A DNA stretch of 64,000 nucleotides from Caulobacterales bacterium (GTDB lineage: Bacteria; Pseudomonadota; Alphaproteobacteria; Caulobacterales; Aquidulcibacteraceae): positions 124,001 to 188,000 of the forward strand of contig JAFLCU010000006.1 of the NCBI GenBank assembly GCA_017303355.1, in the 5' to 3' direction. Both the position numbers and the translations under genes were made by a program. Below, one piece after another: positions 44,730 to 54,186 of this stretch (within the stretch, counting starts at the first letter, position 1; every line of letters begins with the position of its first letter). The notes beneath the pieces were generated by a model. It saw only the letters and a list, made by a program, of their open reading frames with translations, did no database searches and was not told where the DNA came from.

Positions 44730-45434
44730 CTAGGTCCGCCCTGCCGCCACGCTAGCGACCGCGCGATCTCGAAACCCCAGGATCAGCACCCAGAGCGCGA
44801 GCGTGAGGTGGACGAAAAAGAGCGGCGCGAGGAACGCCACATGCACCTCGTGACCGAGAACGCCTGTAAATACGCCAATCATCTGTGATGCGGACGCGAT
44901 CACCCCCAACACGCCCAACACACGCGGGATGAAGCCCGCGCTCATCAGGATCAGATAGAGAAGGAGCGCGCTGAACCCACCCACCATCATGTGTGGAAAA
45001 TGCGCGCCGTTTCGCAGCGAGCGCACCAAGGCTTGCAGCGGCTCGGCCAGGTCACGCGTTTGGCTGTCTTGCGCCTGCAGGACCATCTCACCGACGGAGC
45101 GCAACATTTGAAAGCCGGCAAACTCCAGCCCGCCCATGCCAAGGGCCGCGGCCTTGGCGCCGAGATAGGTGAGCGCCAACCAGAACGCCGGGCGCGTCAC
45201 CGTCACGCTGCACAACCATCCCGCCATGGCGAGCGCGACAAACCCTGAGGCGAGGCCCATCAACACGATGGCCCCGATCTTCTCGGGTTGCGCCACTGCG
45301 CCTTCAAACAGACCAAGCGCGCCTGTTCCGATGCGAATGCCGTCCTGGAGCCAAAAATTCGAGGTTATATCCAAAGCGAAGCCGATGAGGATGCCAGCCC
45401 CGAACAGCCGGCTGGAAATCTGCATGTTCGACAT
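44730..45434 (-). CDS. DUF4386-like membrane protein
   Basis: 234 residues, about six hydrophobic helices starting after SRLFGAGILIGFALDI. The HMMVGGFSALLLYLILMSAGFIPRVLG segment, split here as HMMVGGFSALLLYL and SAGFIPRVLGVLG, is typical of DUF4386. Function of the family is unknown. It is the third gene after the TetR regulator on the minus strand, with a related DUF4386 protein at 46247-47038. Confidence 0.72.
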   Translation of the reverse strand: MSNMQISSRLFGAGILIGFALDITSNFWLQDGIRIGTGALGLFEGAVAQPEKIGAIVLMGLASGFVALAMAGWLCSVTVTRPAFWLALTYLGAKAAALGMGGLEFAGFQMLRSVGEMVLQAQDSQTRDLAEPLQALVRSLRNGAHFPHMMVGGFSALLLYLILMSAGFIPRVLGVLGVIASASQMIGVFTGVLGHEVHVAFLAPLFFVHLTLALWVLILGFRDRAVASVAAGRT

Positions 45435-45485
45435 GCGTTGCCTTTCTCGTGTCTGATGCGATGAAGGTGGAAAGGACTGAGGCCG

Positions 45486-46250
45486 CTAACCGCGACGCCC
45501 TACGCATCGCGCGAGCGTGTCGCGCGCCGCCTGCCCGCCATGCCATTCGATGGCGAATATGCGTTGACCGCGCACCGTGAGTTCGAACCGGTGCGTGTCG
45601 AGCATGTTGTCGATCAGCGCGTCCATGCTCGGAACAGCCAGCGCCACGGCGCCGTATTCGGTGTCGGGGAAGCGATAATTGAACGCCTGAACGCGCTGCG
45701 ACGCCGCATCATCGTTCTGACTGAGTTCAACCCTGAACCGACGCGGCGCCTCCGGCGCGGGCACGTCGCGCCCGACGAACACCAAGAGCGCGCCAGCCTC
45801 GCCGCCGCCGGCTTCAAACATTAAAACGACATCGCGCTCGCGCGTGAACAAAGCCGCGCATTGTTGACGATCGGTTCGCTCGAAGTGCTCCCAGGCGCCT
45901 TCAGTATAGCGATGATAGGCGGCGGCGAAGTCCGGATCCGTCGCCAACCGATGCCGCAGCTCTTCGGTGCGCGCCGCTTCCATTTCGAAGAGCGTTGTCG
46001 CCGCCTCGATCCGGCCCGCGAGAGGATCAATCGAGGGACCGCGCGCCCAACTGGGCGTGGGATCAGTATCCACGGAGACGCCCGCCCAGGGATCGTAGGC
46101 GGGATTGCAGCCGACCCACCCCGCGTTTCCTCCGCCCGTCGCGATCATCCCCGGCGGACAGCTTTGCCCGAGGGCGGGTGTCGCCACGAACGCTATCACC
46201 GCAAACAGCACAGCACTCAGAGCGCCTGGCCACGCCATCCAGAACCTCAT
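45486..46250 (-). CDS. secreted protein, 254 residues
   Basis: Signal peptide (residues 1-28, cleavage after ALG-Q). The mature protein begins with a Cys-containing Gly-rich motif (SCPPGMIATGGG), common in small alphaproteobacterial secreted proteins, and contains four cysteines in total (about 31, 48, 131 and 250). No enzyme motif recognised. It overlaps the upstream DUF4386 gene by 4 nt and so is part of the TetR-headed operon. Confidence 0.65.
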   Translation of the reverse strand: MRFWMAWPGALSAVLFAVIAFVATPALGQSCPPGMIATGGGNAGWVGCNPAYDPWAGVSVDTDPTPSWARGPSIDPLAGRIEAATTLFEMEAARTEELRHRLATDPDFAAAYHRYTEGAWEHFERTDRQQCAALFTRERDVVLMFEAGGGEAGALLVFVGRDVPAPEAPRRFRVELSQNDDAASQRVQAFNYRFPDTEYGAVALAVPSMDALIDNMLDTHRFELTVRGQRIFAIEWHGGQAARDTLARCVGRRG

Positions 46251-47038
46251 CCCACGCCCCTGTTTGCTTGTTCAAGCCAGCGCGCGCCGTTGATGCCTGC
46301 AATCAGCAGCCAGAGGCTCAGTGAGAGTTCAGCGATGAGGCAAGGCAGCAGGATGTAGGGAAAGAGCGCACGCGCAAAATCCGGCGCGAGAAAGCCAGAC
46401 AGGCTGTTGACGAGATAACACACGCCAGCAAGCGTCATGAGCCAGCCGATCGGTCGCGGCAGAAAGGCGGATCTGATAATCCCAACACCCGCGAACAGGC
46501 AGGCAAAACCAAAGAACACCAAACCGGCGCTGTAGCCGACCGCTTGCAGGCGCAGCGCCTGAAGCGCGAGGGCCTCTAATTGCACCGTCGGCAACGACAC
46601 GCCAACCGCCTCGCCACCTAGCAGCAGCACTGGTTCGAAATGGTTGAGCGCATTGGCCGCCAGCATTGCCGCCATGACCAAGCGAAACGCCGCCGCCAGC
46701 AAGGCGATCATCTCTCCCGCCGGTCGGAGCACCCGATAGAGAAGCGCGGCGACAAGCACGTCGCACACGAGCACGAACAATTCAGCGACGAATCCGCCGC
46801 GATAGAGTTGTTCAGCGCCCAGGATGTTCGCTGCGGTGGCGGCGGCGTCGCTTGGTACGATCAAGCTCGATCTCACGAAGAGTTCGACGAATATACCCGC
46901 CACCACAATGTACAGATAGGCCGCACCCGCAAAGCGCGCTTCGAGCGTAGGCGCCGCCGCTAATTTCTCACTCACTGTGCAACACCCTCCACCACATTGA
47001 GATATCGCCTCCTCAATCATCACGCGCGCAGCTGACAA
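46247..47038 (-). CDS. DUF4386 family membrane protein
   Basis: 263 residues with six or seven helices. Family features: ARFAGAAYLYIVVAGIF near residue 35, then LYRGGFVAELFVLVCDVLVA and RPIGWLMTLAGVCYL near the C-terminus. The true start may be the GTG at 46975 (SEKLAAAP), since the first 21 residues, including four cysteines, have no similarity. Downstream of tetR with a 69-nt gap. Confidence 0.75.
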   Translation of the reverse strand: MSAARVMIEEAISQCGGGCCTVSEKLAAAPTLEARFAGAAYLYIVVAGIFVELFVRSSLIVPSDAAATAANILGAEQLYRGGFVAELFVLVCDVLVAALLYRVLRPAGEMIALLAAAFRLVMAAMLAANALNHFEPVLLLGGEAVGVSLPTVQLEALALQALRLQAVGYSAGLVFFGFACLFAGVGIIRSAFLPRPIGWLMTLAGVCYLVNSLSGFLAPDFARALFPYILLPCLIAELSLSLWLLIAGINGARWLEQANRGVG

Positions 47039-47107
47039 AGCGCACCGGCGTCTCTCCGAGAGCGGCGCGCGGATAAGCTGTCGCGTCGTGCTTGCATCAC
47101 GATGCCG

Positions 47108-47701
47108 CTACGACGCCAGGCCGAGGAGCAAGTCCAGCATAGCCTCGAAACGGCTTTGGCCCGTCACCTCGTCCGTGCGCGCCTCGAACATGCGGTCGAT
47201 ACGCATCGAAATATACCCGTGGGCGAGCGACCACATGGCGGTCGCGACCGTGTGCGTACTCTTGCCGTGCCTGCGGCGGACACCCGATAGTTCGGCCGTC
47301 AGCCGCTCATAAATGCCATCCATGGAAAGCTGCAGCGCCGCGTCGGGAAGCAATAGATCGCGCCGCCACATCAAGCGATAACGCTGCGGATAGCGAAGCC
47401 CGTACTCGACCAGCGCCACCGCGAACGCGCGCACGCGCGCAAGCTTGTCGTCCGCCGACTGCACGTGTGCGTCGATGTCAGCTGCAAGATTGTCAAAGAA
47501 GCTCGTCGCCAGCGCGGTGAGCAAGGCGTTGCGGGTTTCGAAATGGTTGATCGGCGCCGCATGGCTGACGCCGGCGGCGCGCGCAACCGCGCGGATCGTC
47601 ACCGCCTCCACGCCCTCTTTATCGAGAAGCTTGGTCGCGTGCTTCAGCAACGCTTGGCGCAGCGCGCCATGATGATAGCCCGTCCGGGCGGCCCTTGCCA
47701 T
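47108..47701 (-). CDS. TetR/AcrR-family regulator
   Basis: 197 residues. N-terminal HTH: GYHHGALRQALLKHATKLLD and TIRAVARAAGVSHAAPINHF. The C-terminal ligand domain resembles the WHG-type (YPQRYRLMWRRDLL). The gene begins at a tandem operator (47701-47750) and is divergent from the membrane protein at 47778, so it probably represses itself, that gene and the DUF4386 operon. Confidence 0.88.
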   Translation of the reverse strand: MARAARTGYHHGALRQALLKHATKLLDKEGVEAVTIRAVARAAGVSHAAPINHFETRNALLTALATSFFDNLAADIDAHVQSADDKLARVRAFAVALVEYGLRYPQRYRLMWRRDLLLPDAALQLSMDGIYERLTAELSGVRRRHGKSTHTVATAMWSLAHGYISMRIDRMFEARTDEVTGQSRFEAMLDLLLGLAS

Positions 47702-47750
47702 GTTGACATCGTCAATATCACGGCTATGTTGGCACTGTCAATATCAACGG
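47701..47750. promoter_or_regulatory. tandem TetR-type operator
   Basis: Two near-identical copies, 47701-47723 and 47727-47750, each ending GTCAATATCA(A)CGG. The first contains the perfect palindrome TTGAC-ATC-GTCAA, the second the near-palindrome TTGGC-ACT-GTCAA. The pair fills the gap between divergent tetR and the gene at 47778. Confidence 0.7.
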
Positions 47751-47777
47751 ATAGTTTGAACCTCGGATCCACAAGGC

Positions 47778-48203
47778 ATGCTGGCGAAGATCTCCGTGAC
47801 GGCGGCTTGCCTCGTCCTTGCACTCTTGGTCCCCGCGCTGGAGATCAACGAAACCCACCTGCTCAATCCGCATTGGCCGTCGCACGCGCGTTTGCATGAA
47901 GCGTGGCAATTGCTGTCGAATGCGGGGCTCTCGATGCTGTGTCTATGGCTCGCATGGACGCAAGCCAAGGCGCGCCTCGCCAGCGCCATCATGCTTGCAT
48001 TGACCGGCAGTTTTCTCGTCGCCTTCATCGTGCGCGGGACATACGGCGGCTCGATGCAACACACGGACGGCTCGGAATTGATGATCGGCGGCGTCAACCC
48101 TGCCTTTGGCGTGATGTTGGCGACCTCCGTCGCGTTAGCCGTCGGCGCGCTTTGGCGGCGCCACGAGGTGCCGGCGAAGGGCCGCACCATGTCTCAGCGC
48201 TAA
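47778..48203 (+). CDS. four-helix membrane protein under TetR control
   Basis: 141 residues with helices at about 5-23, 44-61, 66-86 and 108-126. The loop NETHLLNPHWPSHARLHEAWQ is a recognisable pattern in small membrane proteins of unknown function. Its promoter shares the tandem operator with divergent tetR. The 218 nt after it (48204-48421) contain nothing I can support. Confidence 0.65.
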   Translation: MLAKISVTAACLVLALLVPALEINETHLLNPHWPSHARLHEAWQLLSNAGLSMLCLWLAWTQAKARLASAIMLALTGSFLVAFIVRGTYGGSMQHTDGSELMIGGVNPAFGVMLATSVALAVGALWRRHEVPAKGRTMSQR

Positions 48204-48421
48204 ACACAAAGCGAGACCTGCAGCGACAAGAACGCTGGCAGCAATCTGCTCACGCAGCGTAGGTTCATCCCAATAACAGCTCTTCCCATTCTCGCGCAGC
48301 ACAGCAGAAGTCGGACTTCCGAAACCGCCGGTTTCAGATGCTTGCAGTTCAGGGAGGCTTGAACCTGAGACGGAGGCCACGCCACACTACAAGCATGGAT
48401 AACGGCTCCCTTCTAAGAACT

Positions 48422-48808
48422 TCATCGGGCGTGGGCACATCCGTGAAGAAAAAGATCCACCGCCATCTCGGTTAGATGATCGCTTTCCTTTTTGGGGGTC
48501 GATAGGCCAAGCATAGAATTGCGCCTTTGCACGGACGCAATCATCTCCAAAAATATTTGGGCGCTGCGCTGGGGATCTTTCAGTCCCGACAGCAAGCCTC
48601 GCGCGTGCAGGCGCTCCAACGTCTGACGAATGCCGCTCACAGCAATCCCCTGCAGCTCGACAGCGTGACGTGCAAGTTCAGGGAACTGTTTGGACTCAGC
48701 GATAATGAGACGATTGAGACCACCCGTGACCTCCGACGAGGCGGCCTCGGCAATGCTGCGCGCCAGCCCCAACAAGGTCGAACGCGCGTCTTGCTCTGAA
48801 TCGTCCAC
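48422..48808 (-). pseudogene. TetR regulator lacking its DNA-binding domain
   Basis: 128 residues match only the C-terminal ligand-binding domain of AefR-type TetR proteins (LNRLIIAESKQFPELARHAVE, then SAQIFLEMIASVQRRNSML). No HTH is encoded upstream: only 143 nt separate it from the TIR gene, too short for the missing domain, and no frame there resembles one. I read it as a truncated gene at the edge of an inserted segment. A functional stand-alone domain is less likely. Confidence 0.6.
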
Positions 48809-48951
48809 GCTCGGACTTGGTCTTGACGCCGCGATGGGCAGGAGGCGCCTGATCTTTTACACGCACCGGTTATTACTTGACCGCAATGCAAAACTGGGGT
48901 TGCGTCAAGGCCACGTCGAAGGGTTGCGCTAGACAAACCTCGGGGTGGGGC

Positions 48952-49626
48952 ATGACAAACATCGCATTCAAATATTGGCAGCCGGGCGGCGAGGAAGAGC
49001 GCAAGCTCCGTATCTTCATCAGCCATCGGCACGGCGACGACAAAGCGCTTTATGATGATGTGCTGCGCGCCGTCGAAAGCAATGGCTTTGCGGTTCAGGA
49101 CATCTCGCTCTCGGCCGAACAAGTGATGAAGGGCCCGCGGGGCGGCCAGCTTCCGCACATGGAGATTCAAGCCGAGATCGCCGCGCGCATTTACACAAGC
49201 GATGTGGTGATTGCACCGAGCCGGCCGGCTGTGTCGCGTTCGCACTGGGTGCAATGGGAAGTGCAACTGGCAGCGATCGGCTACGGCATCCCAATTCTCT
49301 TCGTGAACCAGCGCGGCCAGCAACGCAGCACCCGCCTGGTGAACGAAGTGCAATCGCTTGATTTGCCGCACCGGGTTTCAGACCCCATCAGCTCGGATAT
49401 CGCGCGCAATGTCGCCGAACCGGTCGAGAACACCCGCCCCAATTGGGGCGTTCGCCAAGAAGAACCCGTCCCGGAATTGCGCTTTCGCGGGCCAACGCCT
49501 GTCGCCATGAACAAGGTGCTGTTGAAACACCCCTACAGGCCGCGCCTCGCCGACGTGGAATTGCCGGAGCCTGCGCCCAAACGCGGGATTTGGTCGATCT
49601 TTCGACCGCGCGATCACCACGCCTGA
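48952..49626 (+). CDS. TIR (TIR-like) domain protein
   Basis: 224 residues from ATG 48952, behind a G-rich ribosome site. The TIR fold starts at LRIFISHRHGDDKALYDD (about 19-36) and includes SDVVIAPSRPAVSRSHWVQWE with the candidate catalytic Glu103 in the S-x-W-x-x-W-E context, then GIPILFVNQ. Bacterial TIR domains cleave NAD+ or make signalling products from it during phage defence (for example Thoeris). A Pro-rich tail of about 60 residues follows the domain. Convergent with the DUF3883 gene, 3 nt apart. Confidence 0.8.
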   Translation: MTNIAFKYWQPGGEEERKLRIFISHRHGDDKALYDDVLRAVESNGFAVQDISLSAEQVMKGPRGGQLPHMEIQAEIAARIYTSDVVIAPSRPAVSRSHWVQWEVQLAAIGYGIPILFVNQRGQQRSTRLVNEVQSLDLPHRVSDPISSDIARNVAEPVENTRPNWGVRQEEPVPELRFRGPTPVAMNKVLLKHPYRPRLADVELPEPAPKRGIWSIFRPRDHHA

Positions 49627-49629
49627 AAG

Positions 49630-50472
49630 CTATTGAAACGAGGCACGCCACGTTTCGGCGCGCAGATGCACGACCTGCGCGAGTGGCGGCGTCAGCGTGA
49701 AGACCGATGGTTTTTGCGCAAAGAGGTGTACGCGATAGAGCCGCCATTGGTCAGCGCACGCTTGCGACATGTCGTGCTCATTGCGGGTGAGAAAAAAGGG
49801 CGTGCGCGCGCCGCCGTTGGTCGTTTTCACCTCAATCAAGCGCTCTTCACCACTCGGCTCGTATGAACGCACGTCGTAACCTGCGCCATCGCCATCAAGA
49901 TCGGCGACCCAGCGCACCTTGTCGGCAAGATCCTCGCGCCCGGCGACGGCAAGCCGCGCCTTCTCTGTTGTGACGACGAAGGCTTCGCCGGCTTTGCCGA
50001 GCGCGCGGTTGCGAAAATCGCGCTCCACCGGGTCAAATTTGCGGACCAGCTTTTCAAGGCGCGGCGGGCGTTCCATCTTCGCATCGAGCGATGGCGGCGG
50101 CACGAAGAACGCTGGCTCCGCGGGATGGATGACGTTGGACGCAGTTCCAATCACTTGCGTCGCGCCCACTTCGAGATGGGCAGAGAGATAGCGATCAATC
50201 GCGTCGAAAATCGCGTTCTGATAGTTCCGCTTAGGCTTGTAACCTGCAATCCATGGCAGGCCCAATTCGTCGAGCACTGCGGAAATGTTCTGATGCTTGA
50301 ACTCGACCGAACGATGGGTTCGCCCGATCCGCTCCATTAGCGCCGCCGAATGATGTGATTTGACGTATGCGCGTCCTGCCAGTTCGGCCGACAGCATGGC
50401 GAAATAATCCTCGACGATCGCGTCGAGCTCCGCATCGTCCCAAGGACGGCCAATCTTTTCTTCATCCGCCAT
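49630..50472 (-). CDS. DUF3883 (PD-(D/E)XK nuclease-like) protein
   Basis: 280 residues. N-terminal helical domain (about 10-100) beginning WDDAELDAIVEDYF. The C-terminal DUF3883 domain has GKAGEAFVV (E163), GYDVRSYEP (D200) and LIEVKTT (E214, K216), which together fit a PD-(D/E)XK active site. DUF3883 domains are frequent in restriction and other defence loci. It probably cuts nucleic acid, but its target and trigger are unknown. Confidence 0.8.
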   Translation of the reverse strand: MADEEKIGRPWDDAELDAIVEDYFAMLSAELAGRAYVKSHHSAALMERIGRTHRSVEFKHQNISAVLDELGLPWIAGYKPKRNYQNAIFDAIDRYLSAHLEVGATQVIGTASNVIHPAEPAFFVPPPSLDAKMERPPRLEKLVRKFDPVERDFRNRALGKAGEAFVVTTEKARLAVAGREDLADKVRWVADLDGDGAGYDVRSYEPSGEERLIEVKTTNGGARTPFFLTRNEHDMSQACADQWRLYRVHLFAQKPSVFTLTPPLAQVVHLRAETWRASFQ

Positions 50473-50931
50473 CGCCTGGCGCCAGCAGAACGCACAGGAG
50501 TGTTGCGGTCAAGCGCATCCGCCGTCCCCGCTCAGATCTCCCATCGCACGCGGCCGGGCGCACGCAAGGGCCCAGCCTTCGGGCGCTGGCGCGCGCCCTT
50601 GCGCCCGCCCTCTTCCCGCGTGCGCTGCGGGTTAAGCGTCGCGGGGACGGCTCGTGGCGCGCCGCCGGCGTTGTCTCTCCGGCTGGGATACTTCCATGTT
50701 TCGCTTCACGCTTTGCGGACGCGTCCTTCGCAAACTCGTCTATATCGGCCACACGATCCTTGTGATCGAAGCTGACCCCGCCAATGCGTCCGCAGTATCG
50801 TGCATCGTGCGCGACGAGCGCCTCAAGGAAGCCGTCGACTGCAAAATAAGGACTGGCACGATGGCTCGATCGAATGGCATCACACGCGGTCTGGCTTGCA
50901 ATCGCGAGGCGTGAGCGCAACAGATGAGCCA
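50473..50931. other. intergenic region before the NTPase gene
   Basis: 459 nt between divergent DUF3883 and NTPase genes. A plus-strand frame 50696-50914 (72 residues, starting MFRFTLCGRVLRKLVYIG) has no recognised domain, and an overlapping minus-strand frame is no better. It should hold both promoters; I see no clear consensus. Confidence 0.4.
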
Positions 50932-53900
50932 ATGGAATTAGCGCTCGCCTCGCTCGAAAACGCACCCACCCTATTGAGGCTTCAGCCCGACGTGCTGCTC
51001 GCCATTGCGGGAACAGCTCTGCTCGTTGTCGTCACCATCATTGCGAGTTCCCTTCGCGCGGGCCGGCGAAAAAGGGAGAAAGACAACATGCGCCAATCCA
51101 TGCGCCAGCCGCCCTCAGAGAGCGTCCCAACCAAAGCAAGCGAACCGGCCTCAGCGCCGCAAACGCGAACTGTGTCTGCGCAGCACGCGCCCGCACAACC
51201 TGCGTCTGCGCAGACCGCTGCGCCAGCGCTAACGCAGGTGAATGTCGTCTCCAATGTCGAAGCTGGCGGCGATGTCACTATCTCACAAATCTATGCGCCG
51301 GGAGGCACGGGAATCGAGCCCGAGCGATATGTGCACGATAGCGGTGCTGCGGCGTTCTCAGCGGAGTGGCTGCTCTATCACCAGGAGAACGTGCCCTTCT
51401 TCGGCCGCGACGACGAACTGAAACGTCTCGACGATTTCGTGAACTCCGGTGATGGCGCCGGTTTCCGCTGGTGGTGCATTGTAGGCCACGGCGGGGTCGG
51501 CAAGAGCCGGCTGGCACTCGAATTGTTGCGCCGTTTGACGGAAGGTTGGGCTGGCGGCTTTGTGCCTAAGGATAAGGTGGCACCTAGCCACGCGGCGTCT
51601 TGGGTGCCGGACCGGCATACGCTTTGGGTAGTCGACTATGCCTCCGCATATGGGGCTAACCTGCAACGGTTCTTGGCCGTGCTTGCGCGACGTTTCGCCG
51701 ACAGCCCGTTTTCAGTGCGCGTTCTCGTTATTGAGCGCGACTATAACAACCAACGCGGCTGGTGGTCAGACCTAACTAATTCGCTGGCGCGCGAGCAGAA
51801 CCTGTTGAACGAGCGCCTTCACGGCGAACCCATGATTGTTGATGCTCTGGGTGCGCGCGCGCCGCAATTTCTGTCGTTCGTCTTGAAGGCGCTGGCGCAC
51901 GATCCGGAGCGCTTCTTCGCCACTGTAAACCCAAGCGCCGACGATCTCGATGGGGAGATCGTAAAACGCACCGCCAACGGCAACACGTTAATGTCGCTGA
52001 TGCTGATTGCCGAGGTGATGAATGCGGACGCCCGCGGCGGCAAGGTCGACCTCGCAACGCTCGATCTGGTGCAGGCCTTTTTGAGCAGGGAGCTTGAGAA
52101 TGTGAAGCGCCAGAGCGAGAAGCTCAATCTCGACTATCGACGTCTCATTTATGTGTGGTTTATGGCGACGTGTGCTGCGCCGCTTCCCTATACCAGCATG
52201 GACGACGTGGTCGTAATCACGCACAACCGCCGGGCCATGGCCCGGCGGCGAAGCGATGGGCTGCTTGAGTTTCCAACGCGGCGCGACTTGGAGGCCATCG
52301 GGATAGATGTTGCCGGCGAAGGCAATGCAGCGACGCTACGGTGGGTGAGCCAGGGCGCCGGTATTGACGATCCAGAGCGCTATCTCAGCGCATTGGCGGA
52401 ATCGGGCGCGCCTGAACGGCGCAGATGGGCGTTGCAGCCAGACATACTCGGCGAAGTGCTAGTGCGTCTTGTCATCAACACGCTGAAGCCTACGCCAGCA
52501 CTCGAGCGCATGCGCCCCACCTTCGAACGCAACAACGTCGCTAGCCTCGTTTTGCATACGCGATTTGTTGAACCTGCGCGCAGCAGCGCTTTCTTCGCAC
52601 GCCTCAACGACGCAGACATCTTGGCGCTGGTGGCGCTGATGGCACATGCGGCGCCTAGCATTCGTTTGGTTCTGGCCGTCTTAAGAGAGATCAACATCTC
52701 GCGTTCAGAACGGGTCCAATTCCAATGGACGGAGTTTTTTCAAGACAGTGTCATTCCCGCTTCCATGGCTGCGCCAATGCGAGATTATTTCACCAGCGTG
52801 ACCGCGGCGCTCGATGCTGGAAGAATGGATGGAAACGAAGAGCAAAAGCTGCTGACGGACGAGCGCGCTTGGGCGCTTCCCTATCTGGAAAATCTGCTCA
52901 CACTGCCGATGGGGCATCGTCTGGCGCTTGCGGCGTTGATGTGTCGCAAGCGCGATGGGGCCTTTTATGCGCGCATGAGCAATCTGCTCAACGTTCACCT
53001 TGCAATCGCCACCGTGTTACGCGATTTCTCGACCCTGACCCCCGATCAGTCCGCCCCCCACGCCGTCGCACCCATCTTGGGCGAGATACTCGATTTTCTC
53101 CTCTCAACGGCGGTGCCGGCGCTGGCGGGCGCTCGCGACGCGACTAGCGACGACCATCGCGCCTTCGCTCGGGTGGTCACCCATTGCGGGTTTTTGGGCC
53201 TCAACGCTGACCGGTTTAGATTCGACGCATCGGCGCTCTATCCAGCGATTCTCGACGCCAATGCAGAAGCCGCCGCAAGCGCCCAAGCCGCCAAAGATGA
53301 AGGTTTGCTCGACACCCTGCAGCGCCAGCGAGTTGGCCTCCAGGCGCTTTTGTCCGGCGCATCGGGCGAGGCCTGGACAGCGTTCGAAACCAATCTTGAG
53401 CGCTATCTTTCAAGGCCCGAACTCGACGATGGGTTCGAACTCATCGCCAACGACTACCTTTGGCTCGCCACGCAGACTGGCGACCTCGATCGTTTCGCGC
53501 GCTTCGCCGAGATTCACATGCCGCGAGCGGTCCAATTGGGTTTCGACCCAGCCCCATTTGCCAACGCCATAACGATCTTCGTAAACCGGGCGCTGTTCAA
53601 CAAAGCCGATCTCAATGACAGCGAAGCTAGCTTCGCCAACGCTGTCGTCGCCATTCACAAGCTCTATGGCGAGGCGCCTCCGAGCGAAGCGTTCGAAGAC
53701 GTCGCCTATATGTTCGAACTCTTCGTCGCCACCTTCGCCAATGCGCGCCGGTTTGAGGCCGTCGATAGGCTGTTGCAGCGGCTCAAAGCCCTGCTCGACG
53801 GTCGCCTCTGCAGCGGGCCTTTCATCGTTCATGTCCTGCATGAGTTTGCGCGCGCGCGTGGAATTTGCCAGTCGTTGGGGGGAAGCGTCGGCGAAATCTT

Positions 53901-54186
53901 TGAGACCTCGTCACGCAACTTCAATGCAGCAGAGATGGCGATCGCGCGCCGCGGCCTGAGCGAGGCGCAAAACGCCTTCTTGAAAGGCGTGACGCGATCA
54001 ACCATCAAGTACGTGGACGGCGCTGGGGATCATTATCAGCTCATCCAACATGGCATCGAGCTTGAGACGCGCAGCGAAGAGGGTCACACACAAGAGAGCG
54101 GCACGCTGACCCTGGAGGCTGCACAGCAGGAAAGTTTCGCAGTGATCAGCGACCTGGTGACCGCGAACATCGCGGCGATCCCTTAG
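50932..54186 (+). CDS. membrane-anchored STAND/NLR-like NTPase with N-terminal signalling motif
   Basis: 1084 residues from ATG 50932 (a GTG at 50911 is the alternative). Layout: transmembrane helix 21-40 followed by RAGRRKREK (C-terminus inside); a Gln/Ser/Ala/Pro-rich linker to about 103; the motif 104-123 shared with the hydrolase next door; FFGRDDELKRL; Walker A GHGGVGKS (185-192); Walker B LWVVDYA (D235); a GNTL motif (350-353) where STAND NTPases have GNPL; then about 700 residues of helical, repeat-like sequence as putative sensor. Bacterial NLR-like proteins of this layout act in phage defence. Tail-to-tail with the hydrolase gene. Confidence 0.8.
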   Translation: MELALASLENAPTLLRLQPDVLLAIAGTALLVVVTIIASSLRAGRRKREKDNMRQSMRQPPSESVPTKASEPASAPQTRTVSAQHAPAQPASAQTAAPALTQVNVVSNVEAGGDVTISQIYAPGGTGIEPERYVHDSGAAAFSAEWLLYHQENVPFFGRDDELKRLDDFVNSGDGAGFRWWCIVGHGGVGKSRLALELLRRLTEGWAGGFVPKDKVAPSHAASWVPDRHTLWVVDYASAYGANLQRFLAVLARRFADSPFSVRVLVIERDYNNQRGWWSDLTNSLAREQNLLNERLHGEPMIVDALGARAPQFLSFVLKALAHDPERFFATVNPSADDLDGEIVKRTANGNTLMSLMLIAEVMNADARGGKVDLATLDLVQAFLSRELENVKRQSEKLNLDYRRLIYVWFMATCAAPLPYTSMDDVVVITHNRRAMARRRSDGLLEFPTRRDLEAIGIDVAGEGNAATLRWVSQGAGIDDPERYLSALAESGAPERRRWALQPDILGEVLVRLVINTLKPTPALERMRPTFERNNVASLVLHTRFVEPARSSAFFARLNDADILALVALMAHAAPSIRLVLAVLREINISRSERVQFQWTEFFQDSVIPASMAAPMRDYFTSVTAALDAGRMDGNEEQKLLTDERAWALPYLENLLTLPMGHRLALAALMCRKRDGAFYARMSNLLNVHLAIATVLRDFSTLTPDQSAPHAVAPILGEILDFLLSTAVPALAGARDATSDDHRAFARVVTHCGFLGLNADRFRFDASALYPAILDANAEAAASAQAAKDEGLLDTLQRQRVGLQALLSGASGEAWTAFETNLERYLSRPELDDGFELIANDYLWLATQTGDLDRFARFAEIHMPRAVQLGFDPAPFANAITIFVNRALFNKADLNDSEASFANAVVAIHKLYGEAPPSEAFEDVAYMFELFVATFANARRFEAVDRLLQRLKALLDGRLCSGPFIVHVLHEFARARGICQSLGGSVGEIFETSSRNFNAAEMAIARRGLSEAQNAFLKGVTRSTIKYVDGAGDHYQLIQHGIELETRSEEGHTQESGTLTLEAAQQESFAVISDLVTANIAAIP
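51241..51300 (+). other. shared 20-residue motif, NTPase copy
   Basis: Encodes residues 104-123, matching the C-terminal motif of the adjacent hydrolase: N-V-V-x-x-V-x-A-G-G-D-V-x-I-x-Q-x-Y-A-P. Thirteen of twenty positions are identical and two more are conservative. It lies between linker and NTPase domain, the position of bacterial amyloid signalling (BASS-type) motifs in NLRs. Confidence 0.7.

Noticed and set aside
48952..49626. Shared amyloid-type motif in the TIR protein.
   Set aside because: Neither end of the TIR protein resembles the GGD motif; any link to the NTPase is by position only.
50462..50965. Minus-strand frame of 167 codons between the DUF3883 and NTPase genes.
   Set aside because: Overlaps both flanking coding regions, Arg/Ala-rich composition typical of GC-rich shadow frames, no domain.
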